From assembly GCF_041146395.1 (NCBI RefSeq), contig NC_090989.1:125983501-126047500 (forward strand): a stretch of DNA of 64,000 nucleotides, read 5' to 3'. Positions 46,211 to 56,769 of this stretch are shown one piece after another. A program made the translations under genes and the position numbers. The notes below the pieces were generated by a model. It saw nothing but the letters and a program-made list of their open reading frames with translations, ran no database searches and was not told where the DNA came from. Every line of letters begins with the position of its first letter. The first letter of the stretch is position 1. Source of the DNA: Eulemur rufifrons (taxonomy: Eukaryota; Chordata; Mammalia; Primates; Lemuridae).

Positions 46211-46661
46211 TGTGAAAGTTCATCACGCAAACTGGGTCATTCGTGTCATACTCAACCAAACCAGAGCCGAGGTGCGAGGGGAAAAAGCACTCTGGGCCCA
46301 GAACACTGCTCCAGGAACGCAATTCCCTGCAGGCCTGGCTGTGGAAACTGTCTGTTGTAATCTGAAACCGGTTTTATCTAATACACAACCTGCTGTGACT
46401 CTAAGCCTAGTTTTACCCACCACTGGCACTCACCGATCACTGCTTGCCAGCTCTCCAAAACTCTACTGTGCCAATGAACTTTCTTTCAAGACAAAATACA
46501 ACATTTCTCCTTTCTATAAAACCTCCAAACTTTTTCTTTGTTTTTCAGACATACCGAAGATGACCCCAGTCTGTGTGTATGCCCCAAATTGCAATTTTTG
46601 TTTCCCAAACAAAATGTTTTCAATTTAGAGGTGTCTCTCTATATTTTATTTCACTTCAACA
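46211..46661 (+). mobile_element. Solo ERV-type LTR with 4-bp target duplication
   Basis: The 451-bp unit starts TGTGAAAG and ends TTCAACA. AGTT flanks it at 46207-46210 and 46662-46665, a 4-bp duplication as in ERV1-type elements. A TATAAAA box at 46515-46521 gives plus orientation. No canonical AATAAA remains in the expected place. Most of the 168-codon open frame at 46122-46628 lies inside it and has no protein-family resemblance. Family not recognised. It lies antisense to RFTN1. Confidence 0.65.
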
Positions 46662-46665
46662 AGTT

Positions 46666-46830
46666 GGATTCATAGCTCTGACCTGGAAGGATATTCACTG
46701 TAGAATGAGAAAAGCATGAAGTAGAGCGATAAACACATTATATGTGCCCATTTTTGTGAAAACCAAACCAAACCCCTGTAAATGTGTCTAGGTCCGTAGA
46801 GGCACAAAGGAGGTGTGGAAGGAGCCCCAC
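46666..46830 (+). mobile_element. HAL1-like fragment, right part
   Basis: GACCTGGAAGGATATTCACTGTAGAATGAGAAAAGC and CATTATATGTGCCCATTTTTGTGAAAACC are typical of HAL1 3' regions, continuing the element split by the LTR. Confidence 0.55.
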
Positions 46831-47230
46831 TAGCAGGTGAACATCATGAAATCGGAGGATGGAAACTGGAGCCGGGGCAAGTAGAGATCATCAACTCTTT
46901 TTTTTTTATTATTTATTTTCATAATTTCATTTAAGAATAACAAAAATAAATAATACAGACAGAAATGTAGAAGAGGATAATTACAGTGGAATAGACTATT
47001 AAGTTTCTCAGTAGCCAAAGTCAGGACCAGGATCATCCTCTAAATTTCATGGGCCTAACAAATTCAAGGAAGGGAAAAAGACAAAAAAGAGATAAAGGGA
47101 GGCTTTCTTTATCCACACCACCTAATTATGAGCCCCCGCCACCACCCGCACAACCCTCTCTCCCTGTTTTCGTTTGCCTGTCTCTCGCACACGCACGCAC
47201 ACGCCATCTCTGATACACGCACAGCTCTTC
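46831..47230. other. Intronic sequence, nothing recognised
   Basis: Includes a T-rich run (46899-46910) and a CACGCACGCACACG patch near 47190. Confidence 0.35.
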
Positions 47231-47233
47231 ACT

Positions 47234-47538
47234 TGCGCTGTCCAGGACAGTAGCCACGAGTGGCTACTGAGCACTCAAAATACAGCTAGTCTGAACTACA
47301 GATGCTACAGTGTAAAACAGTCATCTAATGTCAAAGACTTCGATATTTTCTATTTCTTTCATGCTAAGTGAGAATTTTTTATATTAATAACATTGAAATG
47401 GCAATATTTTAAATATATTAGGATTAAATAAATTATTAATTTTACTTTTTTCTTTTGATCTTTTTTAAATGTGACTACTAGAAAATGTAAACTTATATAT
47501 GTGGCCCAAAGTATATTTGCATTGGACAGTGCTGTTCT
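47234..47538. mobile_element. hAT-Charlie-type MITE (GCTGTCC family), copy 3
   Basis: GCGCTGTCCAGGACAGTAGCCACGAGTGGCTACTGAGCACTC at the left and TTTGCATTGGACAGTGCTG at the right, with the AT-rich interior of copy 1. Both ends present. Confidence 0.85.
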
Positions 47539-47539
47539 A

Positions 47540-47955
47540 GATCATTACTTCCCAATCATTTGTTTCACAGCATCTATCACAACGCTTAAGTATACAAATT
47601 ATTCACTGAATTTCTTTTTTCCTGTCTTCCCCACTAAATAAGCTCCACCAGGCCAGACCCCATGCTGGGTTTCTTCACCAACAAGCTGGCCAACCCGAGA
47701 GTGCCCGGGGAAGGCTCATTAACAGCCATCGTTAAATGAAGAAATTCTCCCATGAGACCACGGCCCACATCATGACTGCATCAGCGCCTTTTCCATCAGA
47801 GAAAGTCCAGTGCAAACTGCCACCTACAGTCACTCTGGAGGATGACGAACTCTGAGGTCTCCACACTCCCTGGGCCCCAAAGTAGGTTAGCCACGAGGCC
47901 AAGATGAAAAAACCGTAATGAGTCTTAAAAAACTGTCAGCCAGTATAGAACTCAG
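47540..47955. other. Intronic sequence, nothing recognised
   Basis: A possible L2-like piece at 47560-47700, too decayed to call. Confidence 0.3.
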
Positions 47956-47959
47956 AGGA

Positions 47960-48105
47960 AACTTGGAAACCTTTTTTGTAAATTGTGGTAAAATACATAA
48001 TACATAACATAAAATTTACTGTTTTAACCCTTTTTAAGTAGCATTAGGTACATTCATGTTGTCATGCAACCATCACCATCTCCCATCTCCAGGAAGCCTT
48101 TTTTA
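47960..48105 (-). mobile_element. L1M fragment
   Basis: TTGTAAATTGTGGTAAAATACATAATACATAACATAAAATTTACTGTTTTAACCC and CATTCATGTTGTCATGCAACCATCACC are the same old L1 segment as at 20577 and 43145. Confidence 0.85.
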
Positions 48106-49690
48106 AACAACAGCATCAGTTGCATCTCCCACGCAAACCTACACTTCAGCTCCAGTACGAGAAAGGACACCTCACCTCCATTTCACCATCTGTCCTTTCT
48201 CTGTCTCCACTGGTGTGAGCAGGATATACAAGAGCAGCAAGAAGAAAAAAGAAACTTCTAAGGGTCAGAATAATTCACAAACATGCCACTGGAAAAATGC
48301 AAGGTTGATAGGACAAGGAAAGCAAAGGAAGAACGTAACCATTTCACTTTGTAGAGATAACCAAATAATGACAGGACAAAGACCATGCTTGTATACAAGA
48401 AATGACTGGTAATCTTAACCTCAAACACCAGAAAATGGAAAATGAGAAATTTCCCAAGGAGCACGGTATGCAAGGGTGGGCGCTCACTTCAGTTTGGCAT
48501 CTATACAAGACATGATATCATATTATCATTTCTTTTTCTCCTGAGTAATTAATCAGGGTCTCAACTCTATAATGAAATTTCACATTGGCTTATCAATAAA
48601 GTCTTTACTTAGGAGAATTTTCAAAAATTTCTGAACAGTATAAAATAATTCACTGTGCACACTGTTGGAAAGCATAAAAACTCACCATGTGCAAGACTAG
48701 TTTCAAGAGGTTTATGACAGTATAAATTTATAAATTCCACACTCTGGGGGCTTAGCACAACTTCCACCCACAAGAGAAGGCCATTCGTTTGTTCAAAGGC
48801 ACTGCCCCCGGAGACACAACAGCAAATTTCCATCGGCGGCTTCTCCTTTTTCTTGCTGTACTGGAGACATACCACATACTCAGCGGTACAGTTATATAAA
48901 CCATTTCCGAAGCTTATAAAAAATTCTACACATTGAAAATGCATTTTAATGAATAATATTCTTCCATGTATGACATCACGAAAGAGTGAAAAAAACTCAG
49001 TCAAATGAGAACAGAACCAGACAGCTCTAGTACTCTAAAAAAGGCTTCCACACCTGCATTTTCAGCTTTGCATGAACAATTACCGCATTCATGCGCAAAC
49101 TCCCAAATTGGTGCATGGAAATAGAAAATGGTGCACACGAGTTGAACGGCTCCGGCTCCACTAACCAATTTGCATGCAAAATTGTCATCAGCACTTTTTG
49201 GTTTATTTTTTGCTCGTGTAAGAGATGGTGTCTATGTTGTCTTGGGAGGCCGCTCTTAAAAGGTATTTTGATTCCCCACTATAAAAAAGGGGTCCGTAAT
49301 TGGTGTTTGGGGTCTATGCATGCACACGTCACCCCCACCCCCCCAGCTGCCTTCTCATGTATTCCAGTGGAAAAGGAGAAAAGCTGGAGAATGAGATCAA
49401 GTAGAATGATTAGGTGAAGGCAAATGGCCAGGGGTATTCTTCAGAATAATAAAATGGAGAAGAAATTTGGTGAAAATCATTTCTATTTACACCCAGAAAA
49501 ATGCAATCTGTCAACAATTGGCACAAGAAGGGTAAGAGGAATGTTTAACCAAGCAGGACAATGGACCTTCCTGACTTGCCAGTGATCATTTATGAAACGG
49601 ACCACTGGGAAGTCCGGCCTTCGAGACTGCCCATGAGGATCTGGTAGGTACTATGTGCTTAAAAAGGATTCCTTAGATTTTTCTCTGACA
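48106..49690. other. Intronic sequence, nothing recognised
   Basis: No repeat family or exon could be supported over about 1.6 kb. Confidence 0.35.
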
Positions 49691-49759
49691 TTTCCTTTAT
49701 TTCCTCCCTTCCTCCCTCCCTCTTTCCTTCCTTCCTTTTTTTTCTTCTTTCCTCCCTTC
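49690..49759. repeat. Polypyrimidine tract (CCTT/CCCT-rich)
   Basis: Almost only C and T over 70 nt. It sits where the left terminus of the adjoining hAT element should be. Confidence 0.85.
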
Positions 49760-50066
49760 CACTCCAGTAACCACCAGCCATATGTGACCACTGAGCACTT
49801 GACATGCGGCCCATAGGAGCTGAGAGGTGCCCAAAGTGTAAAGCATGCGCACAATTTCAAAGACTCAGTAAAAACAAAGACTGTGATCACTCAATAATAA
49901 TTTTATATTGATTACGTGTTGAAATGATGAATTTTCTAATATATTGGGTTAAATAAAATAAACCAGCAAAGTTAATTTACCTGTTTTTTAATGTGGTTAC
50001 TAACAAATTTAAAAATGGCATCCATGGGTCACATTATATTATATTTCTATTGGACAGGTCTGCACT
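49760..50066. mobile_element. hAT-Charlie-type MITE (GCTGTCC family), copy 4, left end lost
   Basis: CCACCAGCCATATGTGACCACTGAGCACTTGACATG, TTATATTGATTACGTGTTGAAATGATGAATTTTC and the right end TATTTCTATTGGACAGGTCTGCA. The first about 20 bp are replaced by the polypyrimidine tract. Confidence 0.85.
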
Positions 50067-51040
50067 AGAGCCTTTTGTTTTTAAATGCATTTTATTACAG
50101 TCCATAAAAACATGGTATTTTGTCTACGTTTATGAAGGTGCCAATTTAATTCCTTGTTAAGCGTCCTTTAGCTACAGCTACGAGTCAGGTCACTTGTTTT
50201 TCCTAAAATAAACCCGTATCACCGACGAAGGGAAAAGCGCTGCCAAATCTTTCAGTGTGGGATCAGATGACTTAACCTTCCGTCAAGCATACTAAATCTT
50301 TGTTTTTTACTAGCTGTCACTATTCCAAATTGGAGTAAAAAGGCAAAACTTCCTGCCTTCACGTTTGATGGTTTGCTCCCTGTGCCCCATAAATACTTGC
50401 TCTTCAAGCATCTCTAGTAACATAATCACACAGCTTCTGAAGTGTTTACCTCTCTGGAGCCACTGGGTTCTTGACCCTCTTCTGCCCCTACTCTGTTGGC
50501 AGGTCCATAACATCCTCCTGAATCACACCTCTCACCCCATGCAGGGATCACAGGCTTCGAATTACTGCTCTAGCAAAACTAGAAATAACTGCTGGAGGCA
50601 ACCAGCCAGCCAGCACCCCACTGAGATCATTTATAGCAGAAATAGCAATAGACAGTGGACCTTCTAGTCGTTGTGTGTCGAGTCCCTGAAAGTGTTTTGT
50701 ACTAGATTTTCCAAATGATTTATGCTACACTCCAGAAATGCAACTGCTCCCTCCTACACTTAATAAGTGCCTGTGGTTTTAATGTTTCAACTTAACATAG
50801 CTTTCTCCCTTCTTGTGCTTGCCTGTTAGGTTCCTTGGGGAGCGGGTGGGAAGGCTTCATGATATCTGGAATTCCCACAAATTAGTAAGAGGTGAGTAGT
50901 AGTATTAATATTATTTTGTTTTAACCGGAGTGCAGTTTGTCTTCATTCTAAATTATGCAGATACTATTAGGCAAATAAAGAACAGAAGTCTGGAATTGAA
51001 TTATAGGGGGGAAAGCTGGTTATTTATCAAATCTGGCTAA
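50067..51040. other. Intronic sequence, nothing recognised
   Basis: Mostly unique-looking. The open frame 50365-50667 has no support. Confidence 0.35.
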
Positions 51041-51044
51041 GGCA

Positions 51045-51780
51045 GAGAGATGGGTAGTATGCTGGCTAAAGTTCCTGCTCTGGAGCCAGATTACCTGGGT
51101 TCAAATCTCAGTGCCACACCTTACTAGATGTATGATTTGGGATGAGTTATGAGCCCTTACAGGCCTCAATTTTGTCTATATAGCAGCAGTCCCCAACCTT
51201 TTTGGCACCAGGGACCAGTTTCATGAAAGATAATTTTTCCATGGACCGGGGGTAGGGGGCATGGTTTCGGGATGATTCAAGCGCATTACATTTATTGTGC
51301 AGTCAAACCTCTCTGCTAGTCATAATCTGTATTTGCAGCCGCTCTCCCCAGTGCTGGCATCACCGCCTCAGCTCCACCCCAGATCATCAGGCATTACGTT
51401 CTCATAAGGAGCCACAACCTAGATCCCGCATGCACAGTTTACAGCAGGGTTTGTGCTCCTATGAGAATCTAATGCTGCCACTGATCTAACAGGAAGCAGA
51501 GGTTATGCAGTGATGCCTGTGATGGGGAGTGGCTGTAAATACAGATGAAGCTTCCCTTGCTTTCCTGCCACTCACCTCCTGCTGTGCGGCCCAGTTCCTA
51601 ATAGGCCAGGGCCTGGGAGTTGGAGACTGCAGTATATAGGATAAAAATAACACCTATCTATCTCCTCAGCTAATATGAGGATTGAGATAACGCATATATA
51701 GCACTAGACCTGGGCCTACAACCCACAGCACCTCTATATATGGAGCTGCTAAAATCATTATTGTCATCAGTATTATTAAT
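51045..51780 (+). mobile_element. MIR SINE split by a MER1-type insertion
   Basis: Left part 51045-51183 (GCTCTGGAGCCAGATTACCTGGGTTCAAATCTCAGTGCC, CCTCAATTTTGTCTATATAG). The right part resumes at about 51633 with TAGGATAAAAATAACACCTATCTATCTCCTCAGC and GCATATATAGCACTAGACCTGGGCC. The MER1-type element lies between. Confidence 0.8.
51184..51632 (+). mobile_element. MER1-type hAT-Charlie element
   Basis: AGTCCCCAACCTTTTTGGCACC, TTTTTCCATGGACCGGGGG, GATCATCAGGCATTACGTTCTC, CTCCTATGAGAATCTAATGC and CTGTGCGGCCCAGTTCCTAATAGGCC, then GGAGTTGGAGACTGCAG. Near full length. Flanking TATATAG words suggest its target duplication. Confidence 0.9.
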
Positions 51781-52875
51781 AACCCTAATCCCGTCACCAA
51801 TTGTTACCAAGCATGGATCATCGGGTCCATAAATCGATCCTTATGTCTGAAATCACTCCAGCTCTGCATCAATATTCTTCAGTTTCAGACCTGACTTTAA
51901 TTTTGTAGCCTAAGCCACAGACCTGTGCTTTTTTTTTTTTTTTTTTTTTTTGCAATTCTCTTCTAAATGTGAGCGTAATTTCTATTCATTCTGAACAGGA
52001 GCCAAAATGGGTCTAGAACATCAAGACTCAGAAAAATAAATAAGGCAAAAGTCACGCTGAGGGGCTGCTGCCTCTGTGACTTGCACCAGACTCGATTCTA
52101 GGCGTCTGTGATACTTAAGGAATGGGGTGCCAGGAGGAAGGGGGCAGGCACTTCTGCAATGGGAGCGCAGAAGTCTAGAGTGCTGGTTCTAGAAAATGGT
52201 ATGAAACTGAAGATGGAGTATACTCAACATCGAGTTGCTTCCAGGTAGAGCTGCAGGCAAGGTGGGCCTGAGATGGGAGGAGAATTTAGGGTATGAACTC
52301 TTGTTCTAGCAGTTAGAAGAGGAATTCAGAAAATGTGTTAGTAAGGAAAGTGGAGAAGCTGAAATTATATGACTCCTTAATAGACATCTTTTGTTTGCAC
52401 ATTTAATTTTACAAATTTTGGATAGATTCTAGACAGCCATGGAGCGTGGTCAGGGTGGGAGTGGCTCATCTTCTGTCTCTGCTTTGTGTGCTGTGCCCTA
52501 AATGTGTTCCCACCGCAGTTCCACCTCTTCCCTCCGTCGCACCTCCCTGGGGCCTTCTGCTGTCCATCTGCTGGTTTCTGGTCACTCTTGGTGATGGTGC
52601 CATTTTCGGCAGGTATTGACCTATCTCTAACTGCTAGCCCAGAATCAAAACAAGTTTAACAAATGCTATAAAACCAACCTAGTGTCTGTTCCACATCAGT
52701 AAGACAAGGTGTCATTTTGCCTTCTCTTACATTTTCAGTAGATGCTATTTTTAAGTTTCTTTCCTTGCCACCCCCCAACCCTGCACTCTATAAGAAAACA
52801 AAGCCAAAGAGATGCCCAGGAAATGATGGACAGAGTGACAGCAAAGGCAGCTCCTAGGGCTCTGGTTTGGACGGA
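51781..52875. other. Intronic sequence, nothing recognised; T23 run at 51929
   Basis: A T23 homopolymer (51929-51951) has no clear retroposon attached. The rest is unique-looking. Confidence 0.35.
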
Positions 52876-52879
52876 CCTG

Positions 52880-53270
52880 AGTGGATGGTGGTGACTTTCA
52901 CTGCCTGGTTTCGGTCATGCTGACTGCAAAGGGCTTCTATGCCATCCTCGAGGAAACATCAGGAAGGTCATTGACACAGGGTCTGCAGCTCAGGAGTACT
53001 CTGTGTTGGAGATATAAACCTGAGAATCATCTACCTGAGCATAAACGCTCATTGAGGCCTTGGGCCTGAATAAATGCTCACTATGAGAGAACATGCAGAG
53101 AAGAGCAGGCCTGCACCCGAGCATTACCAAACTCCAAACATTCAGTGGCCTGGTCAGAGATGGCCACGTCTGCGAAGGAAACAGAGAAGCAGCCAGAGGG
53201 GTCGGAAGCAATCCAGGAGAGTGTTATGATAGAAGCCGAGGGAAGAGGGAACAGCAGAAAGTCTCGCAGG
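52880..53270 (-). mobile_element. Diverged L2 fragment
   Basis: ATATAAACCTGAGAATCATCTACCTGAGCATAAACG, with CAGAGAAGCAGCCAGAGGGGTCGGAAGCAATCCAGGAGAGTG, follows minus-strand L2 wording. Confidence 0.55.
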
Positions 53271-53504
53271 TGACCTCCTCTTGCCCAGTGTGCCAAATTA
53301 ACCAAAGCTCTTCATTCCTTCCAGGACATGTGGCAGACACTCCCTGCATGCCGGGCACTCAGGCTAGTAGGGTCCTCTCTAGCACACCCACGACTTTCAG
53401 CTTCTCCACCTGGCCTAGCTGGGTATGGTCTCAAACCTGGTTGTGCCAATTGCGCTGGTTATAATGAAGAAGATTAATAAAATATTACACGAACTAAAAT
53501 AGAG

Positions 53505-54195
53505 TAGTCCTCCCTTATCTGCAGGGGATATGTCCCAAGATCCCCAGGGGATACCTGAAAATGTAGATAGTACGGAAGCTGATTACTGTCCACTGACACC
53601 TTTCTGTTCATGTCTTCCATCCACAAAGCCTTTTCCATCTTAACTAAGTACTTGTCAGGCACCATGGCCGTAACTCTTACAGTTTGAGGTATCCCAGTAA
53701 AACTACTAGCATGAGTTTCTTTTTCCTTCTTCACAATTTTACAAATAGATTTCCTCTTACCATAGATCTTAGCAATCTCAGCAAATGATTTTTTTTTCTT
53801 TTCTTATGAGGTTGAGAACTTTCACCTTTTTCACTTAAAGGAAGCACTTGACTGCTTCTCCTTGACATATCGGAATTGCCACATCACTACCCTTGTGCTC
53901 TGGGGCCGTCATTAAGTAAAATAAGGATACTTGAACACGAGCACTGAGATCCTCAGACAGTGGATCTGATCACCGAGATGACTACTAAGTGCCTAACGTG
54001 GGTAGTGTGGATGGCGTGGAGATGGGGGACAAAGGGATGATTCACATCCCAGGTGGGACAGAGTGTGATGGCTCGAGATTTCATCACGCTAATCAGAATG
54101 ACATGCAACTTAAAACTTATGAATTATTTCTGGAATTTTCCATGTAATATTTTCAGACCATGAATGACCATGGGTAATTGAAACATTGGAAAACA
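53505..54195 (+). mobile_element. Tigger-type (pogo/mariner) DNA transposon
   Basis: AGTAGTCCTCCCTTATCTGCAGGGGATATGTCCCAAGATCCCCAGGGGATACCTGAAAATG is the conserved start of a Tigger2-like element. Inside are TTTTCCATCTTAACTAAG, TTTTCACTTAAAGGAAGCAC and GAACACGAGCACTGAGATCC. The far end GACCATGGGTAATTGAAAC is decayed. Confidence 0.8.
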
Positions 54196-54199
54196 AAAT

Positions 54200-55035
54200 C
54201 TAGGAATGGGGGGAGTGTTATTATATTAGGAGTGAACAAGAGTTATTCCTCAGAAACCAAAGATTCCATGAGAAAACTACTAAACAAAAGTGGCTGCCAA
54301 GGTAGATGAAACTAAGGAAATAATGAAAGGCAAAGGGAAAAAGTAATTTTAAAATGTGCAAGGTATACTCTGATCTCTTTGTGACCACCTAAAGTCTCTC
54401 TCCATCTTAAAAATTTTTAATTGAAATGTTTAGATGCTATATCATGGATTTATGCAGAAAGATGACACAGATCTCTAAGCAGCAGAAACACTATCAAAGA
54501 CCCCAACTCTACACCTAAAGATTGGTGAATGAATGTACGTTTTGTGTGTTATGCTAAAATAAAATGTATAAACACACACACACACTTTTTTTTTAAAGTA
54601 ATTTCCTGTTCCAACCAATTTTTTTGATTTACTAATTATGGTCTCAAATGTGACCATGAAGTAGTGGTCAGTGTTGCCAAGCAGTTTAGTAAGAGGAGGA
54701 ATGGAAGATATCCCCCTTCATTCAGAGATAGCTGGGAGTGGAAAAATACAATGGAGTCACGATGGAGATGAGTCAACTGTTATCTGACTTCACTATCTGT
54801 TCTTTTCTAACTATCATATTCTTTTCCACTTAGTATTTTAGAATTTAAATACTGCTTTTGAATCTGCCTTTTTGAACAGATGGTTTCAAAGGATTTTACA
54901 GCTGAGAAAGCCCTCAAAGATGATGATGACAATGATGATGAGGATAGAAGTATCACAAAAATAATATTAACAATGATAACAAGATAGCTAGCTTCCACCA
55001 AATGTATGTTGTCCACCAGACATTGTTTTATGTGG
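54200..55035. other. Intronic sequence, nothing recognised
   Basis: Includes a (CA)n patch near 54572-54586 and a GATGATGACAATGATGATGAGG cluster near 54920. Confidence 0.35.
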
Positions 55036-55039
55036 TTTA

Positions 55040-55238
55040 CAGGCATCTTTGTTTAATTCTCAGTCTCTCAGCTAGATACCACTGCTATCTCCATTTTAAA
55101 GATGAAGCAACTCTGAATCAATAAGTTGAGTAACTTTCCTAATGTTGCACAGGCAGTAAGTGGTGGACCTTTACAGTCAGACTCAGGCATTCAGAGCCTA
55201 TGCTCTTACCTTCTACACTATGAAGTCTCTGTAATTAA
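55040..55238 (-). mobile_element. MIR SINE
   Basis: Reverse complement of MIR: ATACCACTGCTATCTCCATTTTAAAGATGAAGC, GTTGCACAGGCAGTAAGTGGTGG and TTCAGAGCCTATGCTCTTACCTTCTACACTATG. Confidence 0.9.
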
Positions 55239-55244
55239 CTAAAC

Positions 55245-55385
55245 CAATCTTCTCATTCTACAGATTGTAAAGTGATGTCCAGAGAGATTAAACAATTGGC
55301 TACAGAGACACTGTAGAATCAGAACAATAGAAGAACCCCAGACTCCCAATCCTGTACTCTTTCCACTATACCACAGCTGTAATGC
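55245..55385 (-). mobile_element. Second MIR fragment, same orientation
   Basis: CATTCTACAGATTGTAAAGTGATGTCCAGAGAGATTAAAC and CCAGACTCCCAATCCTGTACTCTTTCCACTATACCACAG repeat the core and end of the preceding MIR. Confidence 0.8.
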
Positions 55386-55389
55386 GTGC

Positions 55390-56040
55390 AGCAGGATCAG
55401 AACAAAATGACTCCTAAAACCCAAGGGGTGCTGTCTCCTTGCTTCTGCACAAGTCCATGCCTCAAGGTGCTCCTTCCCAGGCAGGCTCTACATCTGCTTA
55501 GATTCCATCCATAGTCAACTGCTTGGGCCCAGGTTTCCTTTATAGGTTGATCACAGCTAAGAAAAAAATCTTTCTTTAAAATGTAATGTTTATTTTTCTT
55601 CAATGAATTTGGTGGTATAATTGTGATTCGAAAAAAATAAAGCACGAATGTATGCAACATGTTTACTGCCATGGAAGTCTACAAGGAGAGAACCAGTGAA
55701 ATAAGAATAGCTACATAGAGATTATAAATAACCATAATAACCAGACATGCTAATTTCAGGGTATAACCCAGAAAATAAATAAAGTAAGTGTTTAAAAGCA
55801 AATTTGATTTTCAAGTTTAAATTTTAATAGTGCTATTCAAAGAGAGGGCAATGTAATTCAGGCAAGTAAATGCAATAACATGTTACTGACTTTCTCCGTG
55901 TCCCTGGACTTCCTGCCCACGGTGCAGAGATGGGAGGTAGAGGACAAGAGTCAAAGTCAGAGGTGAGCAGGGTGTCGTGCCAGACCTCTGCAAAGAGTAT
56001 GAGTACTATCTGGTCTGAGCTTCCCTAGACAAGGGGCTGC
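55390..56040. other. Intronic sequence, nothing recognised
   Basis: AT-rich, no family called. Confidence 0.35.
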
Positions 56041-56044
56041 CACT

Positions 56045-56765
56045 GTAACGATGTCTCCTGGACACCTCTCTGCACTCCTAATGGTAATCACTCCCGTAGT
56101 TTCTGGTGCTTTCTGTCACGGTAATGCTTTTCTAAAAACCCATGCTCATATATCTTTACAGGCTCAAGATTTGATAGGAGTTGCCAATTGCCCTACATTG
56201 GTCTTATCAATTCACAGTCCAATATATGAAGCGAGGCCACGTCTACCTCCCCACAACATTGCCAACCTAATAGATGAAAAATGATCTCATTGCTTTAATC
56301 TGAATTTCTACAACTAGTAATTAGGTGAGTATACATTTCTTAGGTTAGATATTTTATATTATATATTTTTTCTTTTTTCTTTTTTTTTCTTGTACTTGCT
56401 ACTCTTACCCACATAGGTATGGATATGTATATATATCTCTTAAAGATACTTCTTTATGTGTGTGTGTGTATTTATAATTATATATTTTTTACTCTTCAGC
56501 TAAGAGTACTTCTGTCCATTTTTCCGTAGCCCAGCTTATCTTGTTTTAATTGATTTGTAGCAACATTTTACATAAGATGGACATTAGCCCTTTGTCTGTT
56601 ACACATATTGTGATTCTGTTTGTCTTTTCACTGCACAAAACTTTTAAAATTGCATGTGGTCAAACCTTCCAAAACTTTAAGGCTTCTGGGTTCCATGGCA
56701 TATTCGGAAAGGACTGGGCCAATGTCTTTACATTTAAAACTCCCTCTATAGTTAAAGGTGATGCC
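56045..56765 (-). mobile_element. Old L1/HAL1 fragment
   Basis: Antisense LINE text: AAAATGATCTCATTGCTTTAATCTGAATTTC, TTTTAATTGATTTGTAGCAACATTTTACATAAGATGGACATTAGCCCTTTGTCTGTTAC, TTTGTCTTTTCACTGCACAAAACTTTTAAAATTG and CTGGGCCAATGTCTTTACA. A (TG)n sits at 56458-56467. Confidence 0.75.
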
Positions 56766-56769
56766 AGAT

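Noticed and set aside
46122..46628. 168-codon open frame on the plus strand, the longest here
   Set aside because: It runs from HAL1-like sequence into a solo LTR, has no family resemblance, and has poor coding character.
51929..51951. T23 run as the tail of a minus-strand retroposon
   Set aside because: The sequence after it shows no SINE, L1 or gene resemblance, so only the homopolymer is supported.
56458..56467. Short TG run and nearby TATA-rich text as a promoter
   Set aside because: It lies inside antisense L1/HAL1 sequence and is simple AT-rich LINE decay.
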